DNA from: Nitrosomonadales bacterium
Lineage (GTDB): Bacteria; Pseudomonadota; Gammaproteobacteria; Burkholderiales; Gallionellaceae
DNA length: 64,000 nucleotides
Direction of reading: 5' to 3'
Assembly (NCBI GenBank): GCA_016214695.1
Contig: JACRNY010000006.1
Coordinates: forward strand, 62,001-126,000
The stretch's first letter is position 1, and each line of letters opens with the position of its first letter. Positions 47,391-58,520 of the stretch are shown here, piece by piece. A model generated the notes under the pieces. That model did not search any database. It had not been told where the DNA came from and was given only the letters and a program-made list of their open reading frames with translations. The position numbers and the translations under genes are program-made.

Positions 47391-47879
47391 TTACCGGTAC
47401 TTGGCATCGGCAGCGCGGTCTTTGGCGATCTGCGCTTCATGCTTGTCGCCGTTGGCCAGCAGCATGGCCTTGGTGTAATACAGGTCGCCGCGGTTCTCGC
47501 CGTGGTATTCGTACACCCGCGTCTCGACGATGGCATCGACCGGGCAGGATTCCTCGCAGAAGCCGCAGAAGATGCATTTGACCAGGTCGATGTCGTATTG
47601 CGTGGTGCGGCGGCTGCCGTCGGCGCGCTCCGCCACTTCGATCTTGATCGCCAGCGCCGGACACACCGCCTCGCACAGTTTGCAGCCGATGCAGCGCTCT
47701 TCACCGTTTGGATAACGGCGTTGCGCATGCAGGCCGCGGAAGCGGAAGCTCTGCGGCGTCTTTTCTTCCGGATATTCGACGGTGATGTGGCGCGCGAAGA
47801 AATACTTGCCGGTCACCGACATGCCCTTGAGCAGTTCGAGCAGCAGGAAACTCTTGAAGAAATCGATAATGTTTTTCAT
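47391..47879 (-). CDS. nuoI: NADH-quinone oxidoreductase subunit I (two 4Fe-4S clusters)
   Basis: A 162-residue ferredoxin-like subunit of the peripheral arm carrying clusters N6a and N6b. Motifs [12 protein letters not shown] and [12 protein letters not shown] are visible. Start set at [10 protein letters not shown] (47879), with GAGGG 6 bases upstream. The ORF track runs on to 48437 because the antisense-frame of nuoH lacks a stop; that extension is not real. Confidence 0.96.
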   Translation of the reverse strand: MKNIIDFFKSFLLLELLKGMSVTGKYFFARHITVEYPEEKTPQSFRFRGLHAQRRYPNGEERCIGCKLCEAVCPALAIKIEVAERADGSRRTTQYDIDLVKCIFCGFCEESCPVDAIVETRVYEYHGENRGDLYYTKAMLLANGDKHEAQIAKDRAADAKYR

Positions 47880-47896
47880 GTTCATCCCTCGACCGC

Positions 47897-48964
47897 TCAC
47901 CACAGCCAATAAGGCGTCTGCATCCACGCAGCGACCACGACCACCCACACCAGCGTCAGCGGGATGAATATCTTCCAGCCCAGACGCATCAGCTGGTCGT
48001 AACGGTAACGCGGGAAGGTCGCACGGAACCACAGGAACAGGAACAGGAAGATGGACATCTTGCCCAGCATCCAGAACAGGCCGGGAACCATATCGGTCAG
48101 TTCGCCGATCACCGGCCAGCCATGGAAAGGATTCAGCCAGCCGCCGAGGAACATCACCGAGCTCAGTGCCGCGATCAGGATCATGTTGGCGTATTCGGCG
48201 AGGAAGAACAGCGCGAAACCCATGCCGGAATACTCGACGTGGAAGCCCGCCACGATCTCCGATTCGCCTTCGGCGAGGTCGAAGGGCGCACGGTTGGTCT
48301 CGGCCACGCCGGCGATGAAATACACCACGAGCATCGGGAACAGCGGCAGCCAGTACCAGCCGAACAGGCCGTAATCGCTCTGCTGACCGCGCACGATGTC
48401 GCCCATGTTCATGCTCTGTGCCGCCAGCAGCACACATACCAGTGCGAAGCCCATCGCCAGTTCATAGGAGACGATCTGTGCGGCGGAGCGCAAGGCGCCG
48501 AGGAATGCGTACTTGGAGTTGGAAGCCCAGCCCGCGATGATGATGCCGTACACACCGAGCGAGGTCATGGCCAGCAGGTAGAGCAGGCCCGCGTTCACGT
48601 CGGCCAGGATCATGCCGTCGTCGAAGGGGATCACCGCCCAGGCTGCCAGTGCCGGCGTCAGCGCCAGTACCGGTGCGGCGAGGAACAGGAACTTGTTGGA
48701 ATTGGTCGGGATGATGACCTCTTTGCAGAGCAGCTTGAGACCGTCGGCAACGGGTTGCAGCAAGCCCCAGTAACCCACGCGGTTGGGCCCCGGACGCACC
48801 TGCATGAAGCCCAGCACCTTGCGCTCGGCCAGTGTGTAATAGGCCACGCCGCCCATGATCGGCAGGATGATGACCATGATCTTCACGGCGGTCCAGACCG
48901 GAAGCCAGGCCGCGCCGAGCAGATCCTGCCCGGCCAGTTGCAAAGTTTGCAGCAGCTCCATCAT
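47897..48964 (-). CDS. nuoH: NADH-quinone oxidoreductase subunit H
   Basis: The 355-residue membrane subunit forms the quinone-binding site at the junction of the two arms. It has eight helices, with [25 protein letters not shown] and [21 protein letters not shown] typical of the family. It overlaps nuoG by 4 bases. Confidence 0.97.
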   Translation of the reverse strand: MMELLQTLQLAGQDLLGAAWLPVWTAVKIMVIILPIMGGVAYYTLAERKVLGFMQVRPGPNRVGYWGLLQPVADGLKLLCKEVIIPTNSNKFLFLAAPVLALTPALAAWAVIPFDDGMILADVNAGLLYLLAMTSLGVYGIIIAGWASNSKYAFLGALRSAAQIVSYELAMGFALVCVLLAAQSMNMGDIVRGQQSDYGLFGWYWLPLFPMLVVYFIAGVAETNRAPFDLAEGESEIVAGFHVEYSGMGFALFFLAEYANMILIAALSSVMFLGGWLNPFHGWPVIGELTDMVPGLFWMLGKMSIFLFLFLWFRATFPRYRYDQLMRLGWKIFIPLTLVWVVVVAAWMQTPYWLW

Positions 48965-51267
48965 GCGCGCTCCACTGAGATCGTTCCAAACATGGCCCCC
49001 AGGCTGGCTGTCGCCGCATGGCCTGCCGCCACACGCACCACACCCTTGGGCAACTTGTCGTCTGCCGCGGCGAACAACTGCACGCTACCCTGCCCCTGGG
49101 AGACCTTGACCACTGCACCGGACTGCACGCCCAGCTTCTTCAGTTCATCGCCGTGCATCCAGGCTTGCGGGATCGCGGCGTCTGCCGTCGCCTGCAGCGG
49201 CGCTGAGCGGCGCACCACCGCATCCGTGGCATAGATCGGCACGTCGGCTACGCGCTGCAGGCCGCTCGCGGCGGATGCAGCCCTGGCCTCCACGCCGCCG
49301 ATGGCGTTGTTCAGTCTGGCGGGGACATCCACGCCCTTCATCGCCTCGTCGCGCACGGCCTCGGAAGTATCCTGGTCGAAACCGTCGACCTTGAGCAGAT
49401 TGCCCAGTACGCGCAGCACCTTCCAGGCCGGGCGCACTTCGCCCAGCGGCTTGACCGCCCCCTTGAAACTCTGCACACGCCCTTCGGCGCTGACGAAGGT
49501 ACCGGAGGTCTCGCTGAACGGCGCGACTGGCAACAGCACGTCGGCATACTCGGTTGCATGATGTTTGTATGCAGACATCGCAATCACCATATCCGCGGCC
49601 TGCATCGCGGCCATGGCCTGCTGCGGATCCGCACAATCCAGTTCCGCCTCGACATTCAGCAGCACGTAGGCCTTGCGCGGCGTCGCCAGCATGGCGGCGG
49701 CATTCAACCCTTTCGCTCCCGGCGTGGCTTGCACGAGATGGCCACCGACGCTGTTCGCGGCTTCGACCAGGAAGCCGAACTTGCCGTTGCTCAGGGCGGA
49801 TATCTGTTGCGCCAATGCCTGCAGTTGTGCGGCCTGCGGATGCTGTTGCGCGAAGTTGCCGAGCAGCACTGCCACGCGCTCGCCGCCGGCCAGGCTCCTG
49901 GCGATCGCACCGGCATCGCCGCCCGTGCTTTGCCCCTGCTTCTCTGCCGCCAGCGCTTTCGAAACTTGCGTCAATGTCTCCACCAGCGCATCCGGTGCCA
50001 CGATCGCCTTGTGCGCCACGTTCATCAGCAGGTCGTCATCGGCCGAATGGACGATATTGACCTGCGCACCCGACTTCGCCGCGCGACGGATACGCGCCGC
50101 CAGCAGCGGATGGTCCTTGCGCAGGAAGCTGCCGACGATGAGCAGGCGGTCGGCACGGCCGATATCGCTCACCGACATACCCAGCCAGGGCGCTCCTTGC
50201 TGCTTGCCGTCGCTGCTGAAATCGGACTGGCGCAGTCGGAAGTCGACATTGTCGCTGCCGATACCGCGCATGAGTTTCTGCAGCAGATAGAGTTCTTCCA
50301 GTGTCGAATTGGCCGTCGCCAGCGCACCGACCTGCTCGGCGCCCGCGCCGTTGGCGATGTGACGCAGACCGTTCGCCGCGTATTCCAGCGCAACCTGCCA
50401 TTCGACTTCCTGCCACTTGCCGTCCTGCTTGATCATCGGTTTGGTCAGGCGGTCTGCCGTGTTCAGGCCTTCATAGGCAAAACGGTCCTTGTCGGACAGC
50501 CAGCATTCGTTGATATCCTCGTTTTCGATGGGCAACACGCGCAACACGCGGTTGTTTTTGGTCTGCACGGCGAGATTGGAACCGAGACTGTCGTGCGCGC
50601 TCACCGAGCGGCGGCGCGACAGCTCCCAGCTGCGCGCCTTGTAGCGGAACGGCTTGCTGGTCAATGCTCCGACCGGGCAGAGGTCGATCATGTTGCCGGA
50701 AAGCTCGGAGTTCACCGAGCCGGAGACGAAGGACATGATCTCGGCATGTTCGCTGCGGAAGGCCTGACCCAGCTCCATCTGGCCGGCGATCTCCTGGCCG
50801 AAACGCACGCAGCGCGTGCAGTTGATGCAACGGCTCATCTCCTCCGCCGACACCAGCGGGCCGAGGTCCTTGGCCAGCACCACGCGCTTTTCTTCGTGAT
50901 AGCGCGAATGGCCGCCGCCGTAGCCGACCGAGATATCCTGCAGCATGCACTCGCCGCCCTGATCGCAGATCGGGCAGTCCAGCGGATGGTTGATCAGCAG
51001 GAACTCCATCACCCCCTTCTGTGCCTTCACGGCCTGTTCGGAATGGGTGAATACCTTCATGCCTTCGGTCACCGGCGTGGCACAGGCAGGCAGCGGCTTG
51101 GGCGCCTTCTCCACCTGCACCAGGCACATGCGGCAATTGGCGGCGATGGAGAGTTTCTTGTGATAGCAGAAATGCGGGATCTCGATGCCGGCCTGATGCG
51201 CGGCTTCGATCACGGTCGAACCGTTTTCCGTCTGGATCTGCTTACCGTCGATTTCGATGTTGATCAT
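48961..51267 (-). CDS. nuoG: NADH-quinone oxidoreductase subunit G
   Basis: The 768-residue iron-sulfur subunit of the peripheral arm. An N-terminal 2Fe-2S domain ([15 protein letters not shown]) is followed by the His-ligated and Cys-ligated 4Fe-4S sites ([25 protein letters not shown]). A molybdopterin-oxidoreductase-like domain without catalytic metal forms the rest. It lies 22 bases after nuoF. Confidence 0.97.
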   Translation of the reverse strand: MINIEIDGKQIQTENGSTVIEAAHQAGIEIPHFCYHKKLSIAANCRMCLVQVEKAPKPLPACATPVTEGMKVFTHSEQAVKAQKGVMEFLLINHPLDCPICDQGGECMLQDISVGYGGGHSRYHEEKRVVLAKDLGPLVSAEEMSRCINCTRCVRFGQEIAGQMELGQAFRSEHAEIMSFVSGSVNSELSGNMIDLCPVGALTSKPFRYKARSWELSRRRSVSAHDSLGSNLAVQTKNNRVLRVLPIENEDINECWLSDKDRFAYEGLNTADRLTKPMIKQDGKWQEVEWQVALEYAANGLRHIANGAGAEQVGALATANSTLEELYLLQKLMRGIGSDNVDFRLRQSDFSSDGKQQGAPWLGMSVSDIGRADRLLIVGSFLRKDHPLLAARIRRAAKSGAQVNIVHSADDDLLMNVAHKAIVAPDALVETLTQVSKALAAEKQGQSTGGDAGAIARSLAGGERVAVLLGNFAQQHPQAAQLQALAQQISALSNGKFGFLVEAANSVGGHLVQATPGAKGLNAAAMLATPRKAYVLLNVEAELDCADPQQAMAAMQAADMVIAMSAYKHHATEYADVLLPVAPFSETSGTFVSAEGRVQSFKGAVKPLGEVRPAWKVLRVLGNLLKVDGFDQDTSEAVRDEAMKGVDVPARLNNAIGGVEARAASAASGLQRVADVPIYATDAVVRRSAPLQATADAAIPQAWMHGDELKKLGVQSGAVVKVSQGQGSVQLFAAADDKLPKGVVRVAAGHAATASLGAMFGTISVERA

Positions 51268-51289
51268 TGCTCACCTGTTCCGTTCAGCC

Positions 51290-52555
51290 TCACACCAGAC
51301 AACGCTTGTGCTCGATGTGATATTCGAATTCATTGCGGTAATGCTTGAGCATGCCCTGCACCGGCCAGGCCGCCGCATCGCCCAACGCACAGATGGTGCG
51401 ACCGGCGATGTTGTTGCACAGGTCGAGCAGCAGGTCGAGGTCTTCCGGCCGGCCTTCGCCATGCTCGATGCGGTGGACGATGCGATACAGCCAGCCGGTA
51501 CCCTCGCGGCATGGCGTGCACTGGCCGCAGGACTCCTCATGATAGAAATAGGACAGGCGCTCCAGCGCCTTGACCATGCAGGTTGTCTCGTCCATCACGA
51601 TGATGGCGCCGGACCCCAGATAGGAGCCGGCACGCTGGATGGAGTCGTAATCCATGTTGAGATCCATCATGATCTCGCCCGGCAGCACCGGCATGGATGA
51701 ACCGCCGGGGATCACTGCCTTGAGCTTGTGACCGCTGCGCACTCCGCCCGCCATCTCCAGCAGCTTGCGGAACGGCGTCCCCATCGGCACTTCGAAGTTG
51801 CCGGGCTTGTTGACATGACCGGAGATGGAGAACAGTTTCACACCGCCGCTGTTGGGCACGCCGATGTCGGCGAACTTCTTGCCGCCTTCGCGGATGATGT
51901 AGGGGATGCTGGCGAAGGTCTCGGTGTTGTTGATGGTGGTGGGCTTGCCGTACAGCCCGAAACTGGCCGGGAACGGCGGCTTGAAGCGCGGTTGGCCCTT
52001 CTTGCCCTCGATGGATTCGAGCAGCGCGGTCTCTTCGCCGCAGACATAGGCGCCGTAGCCCATGTGATTATGCAGATCGAACTCGAAATCGGAACCGAGG
52101 ATGTTCTTGCCCAGATAACCCGCCTTGCGCGCCTCTTCGCAGGCGGCCTCCATGCGCTCGTAGGCTTCGAAGATCTCGCCGTGCACATAGTTGTAGCCGG
52201 TCTTCACGCCCATGGTGTAAGCGGCGATAGCCATGCCTTCGATCAGCATGTGCGGGTTGTAGCGCAGGATGTCCCGGTCCTTGCAGGTGCCCGGCTCGCC
52301 CTCGTCCGAGTTGCACACCAGATATTTCTCGCCCTGGTAGTTGCGCGGCATGAAGCTCCACTTCAAGCCGGTTGGGAAACCCGCGCCGCCGCGGCCGCGC
52401 AGGCCGGAAGCCTTCACTTCGGCAATGATGGCATCGGACGACATCTTCTCGGCCAGCACTTTGCGCAGGGCCTGGTAGCCGCCGACCTTGAGGTAGTTCT
52501 CCAGCGTCCACGGCTGGTCGAAATGCAGGGTATTGAGGAGGATGGGCGCGTTCAT
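51290..52555 (-). CDS. nuoF: NADH-quinone oxidoreductase subunit F (NADH-binding)
   Basis: The 421-residue subunit binds NADH, FMN and cluster N3. [18 protein letters not shown] and the glycine-rich [12 protein letters not shown] region bind nucleotide; [12 protein letters not shown] supplies cluster cysteines. Start at [10 protein letters not shown] (52555), overlapping nuoE by 4 bases. The ORF track's 583-residue version is extended by a shadow frame of nuoE. Confidence 0.97.
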   Translation of the reverse strand: MNAPILLNTLHFDQPWTLENYLKVGGYQALRKVLAEKMSSDAIIAEVKASGLRGRGGAGFPTGLKWSFMPRNYQGEKYLVCNSDEGEPGTCKDRDILRYNPHMLIEGMAIAAYTMGVKTGYNYVHGEIFEAYERMEAACEEARKAGYLGKNILGSDFEFDLHNHMGYGAYVCGEETALLESIEGKKGQPRFKPPFPASFGLYGKPTTINNTETFASIPYIIREGGKKFADIGVPNSGGVKLFSISGHVNKPGNFEVPMGTPFRKLLEMAGGVRSGHKLKAVIPGGSSMPVLPGEIMMDLNMDYDSIQRAGSYLGSGAIIVMDETTCMVKALERLSYFYHEESCGQCTPCREGTGWLYRIVHRIEHGEGRPEDLDLLLDLCNNIAGRTICALGDAAAWPVQGMLKHYRNEFEYHIEHKRCLV

Positions 52556-53031
52556 TGTTTGTCCAGTTCTGCCAGGATCTGGTCGATCTTTTCGCTGGTC
52601 AGGCGACCGCACATTTTCTTGTTGTTGATGGTGAGCAGCGGCGCGTCGACACAGGCGCCCATGCACTCGCCCTCGCGCAGGCCATACTTGCCGTCCGGCG
52701 TGACCTCGCCAAGACCGATGCCAAGGCGCTTGTGGATGTGCGCCAGCGTGTCGCCGGAACCGCACAACTGGCACGACAGGTTGGTGCACACGGTCAGCGT
52801 GTGTCTGCCCATCGGCTTGAGGTTGTACATGTGATAGAAGGTCGCCACTTCGTATACCGCCATCTGCTGCATGCCCAGATAATCGGCGATATCGGTCATG
52901 TCTGCCGGTGCGATCCAGCCCTTCTCGTCCTGCACGAAACGCAATGCCGCCATCACGGCAGACTGGCGCTGGTCGGCGGGGTATTTCTTCAGCTCTTTGT
53001 CGATGAGCGTCGTGATCTGTTGGGATAGCAT
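52552..53031 (-). CDS. nuoE: NADH-quinone oxidoreductase subunit E
   Basis: A 159-residue thioredoxin-like 2Fe-2S subunit of the NADH module. Cluster ligands are in [13 protein letters not shown] and [11 protein letters not shown]. It overlaps nuoD by one base upstream and nuoF by 4 bases downstream, showing translational coupling along the operon. Confidence 0.96.
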   Translation of the reverse strand: MLSQQITTLIDKELKKYPADQRQSAVMAALRFVQDEKGWIAPADMTDIADYLGMQQMAVYEVATFYHMYNLKPMGRHTLTVCTNLSCQLCGSGDTLAHIHKRLGIGLGEVTPDGKYGLREGECMGACVDAPLLTINNKKMCGRLTSEKIDQILAELDKQ

Positions 53032-54284
53032 CAGCGGTCAATCTCCCCGAAAACGATGTCCTGCGTTCCGATGATCGCCACCACGTCGGCGATCATATGC
53101 CCGCGCGTCATCTCGTCCAGGCTGGACAGATGCGAGAAGCCGGGGGCGCGAATCTTCATGCGGTAAGGCTTGTTCGCACCATCCGAGACGAGGTAGATGC
53201 CGAACTCGCCCTTGGCATGCTCCACAGCGGAATACACCTCGCCTACCGGCACGTGGAAACCTTCGGTGAACAGCTTGAAGTGGTGGATCAGCTCTTCCAT
53301 GTCCTGCTTCATGGCCTCGCGCCTGGGCGGGGCGAACTTGAGATTGTCGGACATGACCGGCCCCGGGTTCTTGCGCAGCCAATCGATACATTGCCTGATG
53401 ATGCGGTTGCTTTGCCTCATCTCTTCCACGCGCACCAGATAACGGTCGTAGCAGTCGCCTTCGACGCCGACCGGGATGTCGAAATCGATGCGGTCGTAGA
53501 CCTCGTACGGCTGCTTCTTGCGCAGGTCCCACACCACGCCGGAGCCGCGCAGCATCGGGCCGGTGAAGCCCAGTGCCAAAGCACGTTCCGGAGAGACCAC
53601 ACCGATGCCGACGGTGCGCTGTTTCCAGATGCGGTTGTCGGTCAGCAGTGTCTCGTATTCGTCGACATAGCCGGGGAAACGGTTGGTGAAGTCTTCGAGG
53701 AAATCGAGCAGGGAGCCCTGGCGATTCTCGTTCATCTTCTTCACCGCGGCCGCATTGTGCACCTTGCTCGCCTCGTATTGCGGCATGGAGTCCGGCAGAT
53801 CGCGATAGACGCCGCCGGGGCGGTAGTAGGCCGCGTGCAGACGCGCACCCGACACTGCTTCATAGGCATCCAGCAGATCTTCGCGCTCGCGGAAGGTATA
53901 GAAGAACATGGTCATCGCGCCGAGGTCGATGCCGGAAGCGCCCAGCCACAGCAGGTGATTCAGGATGCGCGTGATCTCGTCGTACATGACGCGGATATAT
54001 TGCGCGCGGATCGGCACCTCGATACCCGCCAGCTTCTCGACCGCCATCACATAGGCATGCTCATTGAGCATCATGGACACATAGTCCAGACGGTCCATGT
54101 AGGGGACGGTCTGCAGGAAGGTCTTGTGTTCCGCCAGCTTCTCCGTGGCACGGTGCAGCAGGCCGATGTGCGGATCGGCACGCTCGATCACTTCCCCGTC
54201 CAGCTCCAGCACCAGACGCAACACGCCGTGCGCCGCCGGGTGCTGCGGGCCAAAATTCATGGTGTAATTTTTTATCTCAGCCAT
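53031..54284 (-). CDS. nuoD: NADH-quinone oxidoreductase subunit D
   Basis: The 417-residue 49-kDa-type subunit lines the quinone site with Nuo[22 protein letters not shown] near the N-terminus and [14 protein letters not shown] are diagnostic. NuoC and NuoD are separate genes here, not fused as in E. coli. It lies 21 bases after nuoC. Confidence 0.97.
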   Translation of the reverse strand: MAEIKNYTMNFGPQHPAAHGVLRLVLELDGEVIERADPHIGLLHRATEKLAEHKTFLQTVPYMDRLDYVSMMLNEHAYVMAVEKLAGIEVPIRAQYIRVMYDEITRILNHLLWLGASGIDLGAMTMFFYTFREREDLLDAYEAVSGARLHAAYYRPGGVYRDLPDSMPQYEASKVHNAAAVKKMNENRQGSLLDFLEDFTNRFPGYVDEYETLLTDNRIWKQRTVGIGVVSPERALALGFTGPMLRGSGVVWDLRKKQPYEVYDRIDFDIPVGVEGDCYDRYLVRVEEMRQSNRIIRQCIDWLRKNPGPVMSDNLKFAPPRREAMKQDMEELIHHFKLFTEGFHVPVGEVYSAVEHAKGEFGIYLVSDGANKPYRMKIRAPGFSHLSSLDEMTRGHMIADVVAIIGTQDIVFGEIDR

Positions 54285-54305
54285 TGCAGTCTCTCTATCG
54301 GATCT

Positions 54306-54935
54306 TCAGTTGCGACCGTAATTTTCTTCGCGCATGGTGCGCGGCGTGATCTGGCGCGGCTCCACCGTCACCGGCTCATAGACCACGCGCTGCTGCGCTG
54401 CGTCATAGCGCATCTCGACATGACCGGAAAGCGGGAAGTCCTTGCGGAAGGGATTGCCGACGAAACCGTAATCGGTGAGGATGCGGCGCAGATCGGGGTG
54501 ACCGACGAAGATGATGCCGTACAGGTCGAACGCCTCGCGCTCGTACCAGTTGGCGGAAGGCCATATCGCGGTGACCGAATCAAGGATAGGCATCTCGTCA
54601 TCCTCCGCGAACACGCGCACGCGCAAACGCATGTTGTGCGTGACTGAAAGCAGGTGGTAGACCGCGGCGAACCGGAGACCCTCGCGCGCAAAATCGGGCA
54701 GGTATTTGCCATCTTCGCAAAGCTCGCTGCCGTAAGTGAAGTAGTCGATACCGCAAACGTCGACAAGCTGTTCGAAACGCAGATCGGCATCGTCGCGCAG
54801 ACGGGTGAACACGGGAATCATGTCTTTCGCCTTCACCACCAGCGTCAACTCGTTCAAGCGTTCTTCCAGACTTACTACTTTGCCCGCGAAAGCCTCGTTC
54901 AGGTTGGCAGACAGTATGTTCAGGTCGGTAGCCAT
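54306..54935 (-). CDS. nuoC: NADH-quinone oxidoreductase subunit C
   Basis: The 209-residue 30-kDa-type subunit of the peripheral arm. [24 protein letters not shown] followed by [15 protein letters not shown] is the family signature. Start placed at MATDLNILS (54935); the ORF track extends into the end of nuoB in another frame. It lies 7 bases after nuoB. Confidence 0.96.
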   Translation of the reverse strand: MATDLNILSANLNEAFAGKVVSLEERLNELTLVVKAKDMIPVFTRLRDDADLRFEQLVDVCGIDYFTYGSELCEDGKYLPDFAREGLRFAAVYHLLSVTHNMRLRVRVFAEDDEMPILDSVTAIWPSANWYEREAFDLYGIIFVGHPDLRRILTDYGFVGNPFRKDFPLSGHVEMRYDAAQQRVVYEPVTVEPRQITPRTMREENYGRN

Positions 54936-54942
54936 ATTCAGC

Positions 54943-55422
54943 CTATCGTGCGATGGTGTTGGTTCGTTTGATCTTGTTCTGCAACTGGATAATGCCGTAG
55001 AGCAGCGCCTCGGCGGTCGGAGGACAGCCGGGAACGTAGATATCCACCGGCACGATGCGGTCACAGCCGCGCACCACCGAATAGGAGTAGTGGTAGTAGC
55101 CGCCGCCGTTGGCACAGGATCCCATGGAGATCACCCAGCGCGGCTCGGCCATCTGGTCGTATACCTTGCGCAAGGCAGGCGCCATCTTGTTGCACAGTGT
55201 GCCTGCCACGATCATCACATCCGATTGGCGCGGGCTGGGGCGGAAAGCACCGGCACCGAAACGGTCGAGGTCATAGCGCGGCAACGCGGCATGCATCATC
55301 TCCACCGCACAGCATGCCAGACCGAAGGTCATCGGCCACAACGAACCGGTACGGGCATAGTTGATCACCGTATCCGCAGTCGTGGTGACAAAACCCTTCT
55401 CGAGAACGCCTTCTATTCCCAT
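54943..55422 (-). CDS. nuoB: NADH-quinone oxidoreductase subunit B
   Basis: The 159-residue subunit holds the last cluster (N2) before quinone. The unusual adjacent cysteines in [11 protein letters not shown] and the other ligands in GSCANGGG and [11 protein letters not shown] are all present. Start at [10 protein letters not shown] (55422) overlaps nuoA by 10 bases; the longer ORF-track start is in nuoA. Confidence 0.97.
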   Translation of the reverse strand: MGIEGVLEKGFVTTTADTVINYARTGSLWPMTFGLACCAVEMMHAALPRYDLDRFGAGAFRPSPRQSDVMIVAGTLCNKMAPALRKVYDQMAEPRWVISMGSCANGGGYYHYSYSVVRGCDRIVPVDIYVPGCPPTAEALLYGIIQLQNKIKRTNTIAR

Positions 55423-55769
55423 TCCAGGGCTCCTTTCATCCACTCGTAGACAAAACCGACCACCAGGATGGCCAGGAAGATCATCATGGAAACGAAGCCG
55501 AAGGTACCGATCTCCTTGAGCACGATCGCCCAGGGAAAGAGAAATGCGATCTCGAGATCGAACAGGATGAAGAGGATGGCTACAAGGTAGAAGCGCACGT
55601 CGAACTTCATGCGCGCGTCTTCGAACGCCTCGAAGCCGCATTCATAAGGAGAGAGTTTCTTCTCGTCTGGACGGTGCGGGCCGACCAGCATGCCCAGCAC
55701 CAATGGCACCACGCCCATCACGAGTGCGATGCCGATGAATAGCAGAACTGGAAAATAATTTTCCAACAT
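55413..55769 (-). CDS. nuoA: NADH-quinone oxidoreductase subunit A
   Basis: The 118-residue, three-helix subunit opens the nuo operon. [33 protein letters not shown] is the family core. Start at MLENYFPVL (55769), preceded by AGGAGGGGG. A TATATT on the minus strand (55803-55798) is a possible -10. The tRNA-Leu gene lies about 100 bases upstream, and co-transcription from tpiA-secG is likely. Confidence 0.96.
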   Translation of the reverse strand: MLENYFPVLLFIGIALVMGVVPLVLGMLVGPHRPDEKKLSPYECGFEAFEDARMKFDVRFYLVAILFILFDLEIAFLFPWAIVLKEIGTFGFVSMMIFLAILVVGFVYEWMKGALEWE

Positions 55770-55874
55770 CTTGAGTCCCCCTCCTCTGTAGGCTCCCAAT
55801 ATAGCGGAGCGCAGAATGCTACTCTAGTTTTTTTTCGACCTTTGGTCCGCAGACTTTCGGTTCTCATTAAAATT

Positions 55875-55959
55875 TGGTGCGGAGCAAGGGACTCGAACCC
55901 TCACGTCTTTCGACACAGCCACCTCAAGGCTGCGCGTCTACCAATTCCGCCAACTCCGC
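55875..55959 (-). tRNA. tRNA-Leu (anticodon GAG)
   Basis: The 85-nt minus-strand sequence folds as a class II tRNA. Acceptor GCGGAGT pairs with GCTCCGC, the anticodon arm is CAGCC-TTGAGGT-GGCTG, a variable arm and GGTTCGAGTCC T-loop follow, and CCA is encoded. The loop gives anticodon GAG for CUC/CUU leucine codons. Its place between secG and nuoA is a known arrangement. Confidence 0.95.
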
Positions 55960-55984
55960 CTGCTTACTACAACCCAGTCTGTTG

Positions 55985-56332
55985 TTATTTTGGTATCTGT
56001 TGCGACTTCGAGTCGCCCGTATCAACAACGGTCGGAGCTGGCACAGCCTGTGGCTGCAATGTTTGCACGTCGACCTTATCCATCACACCCTGCTCCTTGG
56101 CCGGAGAGGCATACAGATAAGTCAAAGCCAGGCTGGTTGCGAAGAATACGGCTGCCGCATATTTCGTACTGCGGCTCAGGAAGTTCGCCGATCCGCTGGA
56201 ACCGAATAGACTACCGGCAGAGCCAGAACCGAACGCCGCGCCCATATCGGCGCCTTTGCCATGCTGGATCAGCACCAAGCCGATCAACACCACCGCCGTC
56301 GTCACATGCACTACCCAAACTATAGTTTCCAC
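55985..56332 (-). CDS. secG: Preprotein translocase subunit SecG
   Basis: The 115-residue SecYEG subunit has two helices (VHVTTAVVLIGLVLIQ and AVFFATSLALTYLYA) and the family segment HGKGADMGAAFGSGSAGSLFG. The C-terminal tail is Pro/Gln-rich, longer than in E. coli but common in betaproteobacteria. It lies 36 bases after tpiA. Confidence 0.95.
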   Translation of the reverse strand: METIVWVVHVTTAVVLIGLVLIQHGKGADMGAAFGSGSAGSLFGSSGSANFLSRSTKYAAAVFFATSLALTYLYASPAKEQGVMDKVDVQTLQPQAVPAPTVVDTGDSKSQQIPK

Positions 56333-56368
56333 ACACTGCTCCGAAACAAGATCAAATCAATAAACCCG

Positions 56369-57121
56369 TTACTGCCCGGCACGGCAGATCGCCAGAAACT
56401 CTTCCGCGATCAAGGCTGCGCCTCCGATCAAGCCACCATCGATATCGGCATTGGCGAACAATTCCGCGGCATTTGCCGCTTTTACACTACCGCCGTACAG
56501 GATAACCAGACCCTGCGCGACTTGCGCATCATGACCTGCTACGCGCTGACGGATGAAAGCGTGTACCGCCTGGGCCTGGGCCGGTGTCGCCGTCTTGCCG
56601 GTACCGATCGCCCAGACCGGCTCATATGCCACGACCGCCTTGCGCAATGCCTGCACGCCCGCCAGGGCGATCACGGCATCCAGCTGCTCGGCAACCACCG
56701 TTTCCGTCGCCCCGCTCTCGCGTTGTTCCAGCGTTTCGCCGAGACACAGGATCGGGACCAGACCTGCCTGCTGCGCGGCAGCGAACTTCTCCGCCACCAG
56801 CCGGCTGCTTTCGCCATAGATGCTGCGACGCTCGGAATGCCCGACAATTACATACGTACAGCCAAAGTCAGTCAGCATCGAAGCCGACACTTCACCGGTG
56901 AAAGCACCCTTTTCGAGCTGGTGGACATCCTGCGCCCCCCATTTCACCGTCGAAGCTGACAATTCCTGTTTGAGTTGCGCCAGATAAGGAAAAGGCGCAC
57001 AGACCGCGACATCCACATTGGACATTTGCGCCACGCCACTCTTCACCGCCCCCAGCAGGGAACTGTTCTGAGCCAGCGAGCCATGCATTTTCCAATTTCC
57101 GACCACTAACTTGCGACGCAT
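56369..57121 (-). CDS. tpiA: Triosephosphate isomerase
   Basis: The 250-residue glycolytic enzyme interconverts dihydroxyacetone phosphate and glyceraldehyde 3-phosphate. Catalytic residues appear in VGNWKMHGS (Lys), IVGHSERR (His) and AYEPVWAIGTG (Glu), with the phosphate loop LYGGSVKAAN near the end. Start at MRRKLVVGN (57121); the ORF-track version adds three residues. Confidence 0.97.
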   Translation of the reverse strand: MRRKLVVGNWKMHGSLAQNSSLLGAVKSGVAQMSNVDVAVCAPFPYLAQLKQELSASTVKWGAQDVHQLEKGAFTGEVSASMLTDFGCTYVIVGHSERRSIYGESSRLVAEKFAAAQQAGLVPILCLGETLEQRESGATETVVAEQLDAVIALAGVQALRKAVVAYEPVWAIGTGKTATPAQAQAVHAFIRQRVAGHDAQVAQGLVILYGGSVKAANAAELFANADIDGGLIGGAALIAEEFLAICRAGQ

Positions 57122-57263
57122 CAGGATCAATCTACAGACGTTTCAGAAGGCGGCGATAGTACCGATGAAAACCAAAATGGTCAATCCGGCCGCCGCCACG
57201 GGCCGCCGATGGCTTTATGACAGCCGGCGCAGGCCCCTATCCGCCGTCACAAGGATTGTTACA

Positions 57264-57299
57264 CTGTGTAATAATTGTGTAACACGAAGCTCTTAAGAT
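57264..57299 (+). promoter_or_regulatory. Pho-box-like repeat and -10 of the pst operon
   Basis: CTGTGTA-ATAA-TTGTGTA is a 7-4-7 direct repeat resembling the PhoB site CTGTCAT-N4-CTGTCAT. About 12 bases downstream lies TAAGAT, a plausible -10, 63 bases before the pstS ATG. The first repeat is preceded by a related GTTACA, so a third half-site is possible. Confidence 0.6.
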
Positions 57300-57361
57300 G
57301 CGCTTCGCTGGCATCCGGCAAGCAAGCTAACGAAACTTATCCTTATTGGGAGAACTTTGAA

Positions 57362-58411
57362 ATGATCAAATTGAACCGTCTTCTGAGCAGCATCGGCCTG
57401 TCGGCTGCACTGCTGTCTGCTGGCGCAGCATACGCCGGCGACATCACTGGCGCTGGCGCTACCTTCCCCTACCCCATCTACGCCAAGTGGGCTGAGACCT
57501 ACAAGACTCAGACCAGCGTGGGCATGAACTACCAGTCCATCGGTTCCGGCGGCGGCATCAAGCAGATCAAGGCCAAGACCGTGGACTTCGGCGCATCCGA
57601 TGCTCCGTTGAAGATCGAAGAACTGGATTTCGAAGGTCTGACCCAGTTCCCCACCGTGATCGGCGGCGTGGTTCCGGTCGTTAACATCGAGGGCGTGGCC
57701 GCTGGTCAGCTGAAACTGACTGCCGACACCCTGTCTGGCATCTTCATGGGCAACATCAAGAAATGGAACGACCCCAAGATCACCGCTGACAATGCCGGCG
57801 TTTCCCTGCCGGACGCCGAGATCACCGTCGTGCACCGTTCCGATGGTTCCGGCACCACCGCCATCTTCACCACCTACCTGTCCCAAGTCAGCCTGGACTG
57901 GAAGCGTAGCGTTGGCTCCGGCTCCGCCGTTTCCTGGCCTGTCGGTACCGGCGGCAAGGGTAACGAAGGTGTCGCATCCTATGTTCAACGCATCAAGAAC
58001 TCCATCGGCTATGTGGAATATGCCTACGCGCTGCAGAACAAGATGCCCTACGCGCAACTCAAGAACCGCGATGGTCAGTACGTGAAACCGGACGCGGACA
58101 ACTTCAAGGCTGCCGCAGCCAACGCCAAGTGGGACGCCGACAAGGGTTTCTACATGATGCTGACCAACCAGCCGGGTGCGGCAAGCTGGCCCATCACCGG
58201 CGCCACTTTCATCCTGATGCACAAGAACCAGGACAAGCCCGAGAACGCCAAGGAAGCCCTGAAGTTCTTCGACTGGGCCTTCTCCGCCAATGGCGACAAG
58301 ATGGCGATGGACCTGCACTATGTGCCGTTGCCCGAGAACGTCACCAAGATGATCCGCGAATCCTGGAAAGCCAAAATCAAGGACAGCAAAGGTCAGGCGG
58401 TCTGGAAATAA
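57362..58411 (+). CDS. pstS: Phosphate-binding periplasmic protein PstS
   Basis: The 349-residue binding protein of the high-affinity phosphate ABC transporter. Signal peptide ends AYA-GD; GAGATFPYPIYAKW, IGSGGGIKQI, FGASDAPL and RSDGSGTTAIF are the phosphate-binding segments. Start at the ATG at 57362; the ORF track extends 29 codons upstream. A hairpin lies between it and pstC, which usually lets pstS be made in excess. Confidence 0.97.
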   Translation: MIKLNRLLSSIGLSAALLSAGAAYAGDITGAGATFPYPIYAKWAETYKTQTSVGMNYQSIGSGGGIKQIKAKTVDFGASDAPLKIEELDFEGLTQFPTVIGGVVPVVNIEGVAAGQLKLTADTLSGIFMGNIKKWNDPKITADNAGVSLPDAEITVVHRSDGSGTTAIFTTYLSQVSLDWKRSVGSGSAVSWPVGTGGKGNEGVASYVQRIKNSIGYVEYAYALQNKMPYAQLKNRDGQYVKPDADNFKAAAANAKWDADKGFYMMLTNQPGAASWPITGATFILMHKNQDKPENAKEALKFFDWAFSANGDKMAMDLHYVPLPENVTKMIRESWKAKIKDSKGQAVWK

Positions 58412-58456
58412 GCCGCATATCCTGACCGGGTGCACCTTGTCGGTCAGGATATAATG

Positions 58457-58489
58457 CAAGGGGGCGCGAGATACGCCCCCTTGTTTTTA
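58457..58489 (+). terminator. Attenuating terminator between pstS and pstC
   Basis: CAAGGGGGCG-CGAGATA-CGCCCCCTTG is a perfect 10-bp stem followed by five T. It lies 45 bases after pstS and 31 bases before pstC, so it probably reduces read-through into pstCAB. Confidence 0.85.
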
Positions 58490-58520
58490 TAAGTTCAAGA
58501 TACAGACAGAGACCTTCAGG

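Noticed and set aside
47391-48437. 348-residue version of NuoI, and the 583-residue version of NuoF (51290-53041)
   Set aside because: The N-terminal extensions are shadow frames of nuoH and nuoE; normal-length starts with ribosome sites or overlaps exist.
58450-58455. TATAAT before the pstS-pstC hairpin
   Set aside because: No -35 at a proper distance, and it overlaps the terminator stem; probably chance.
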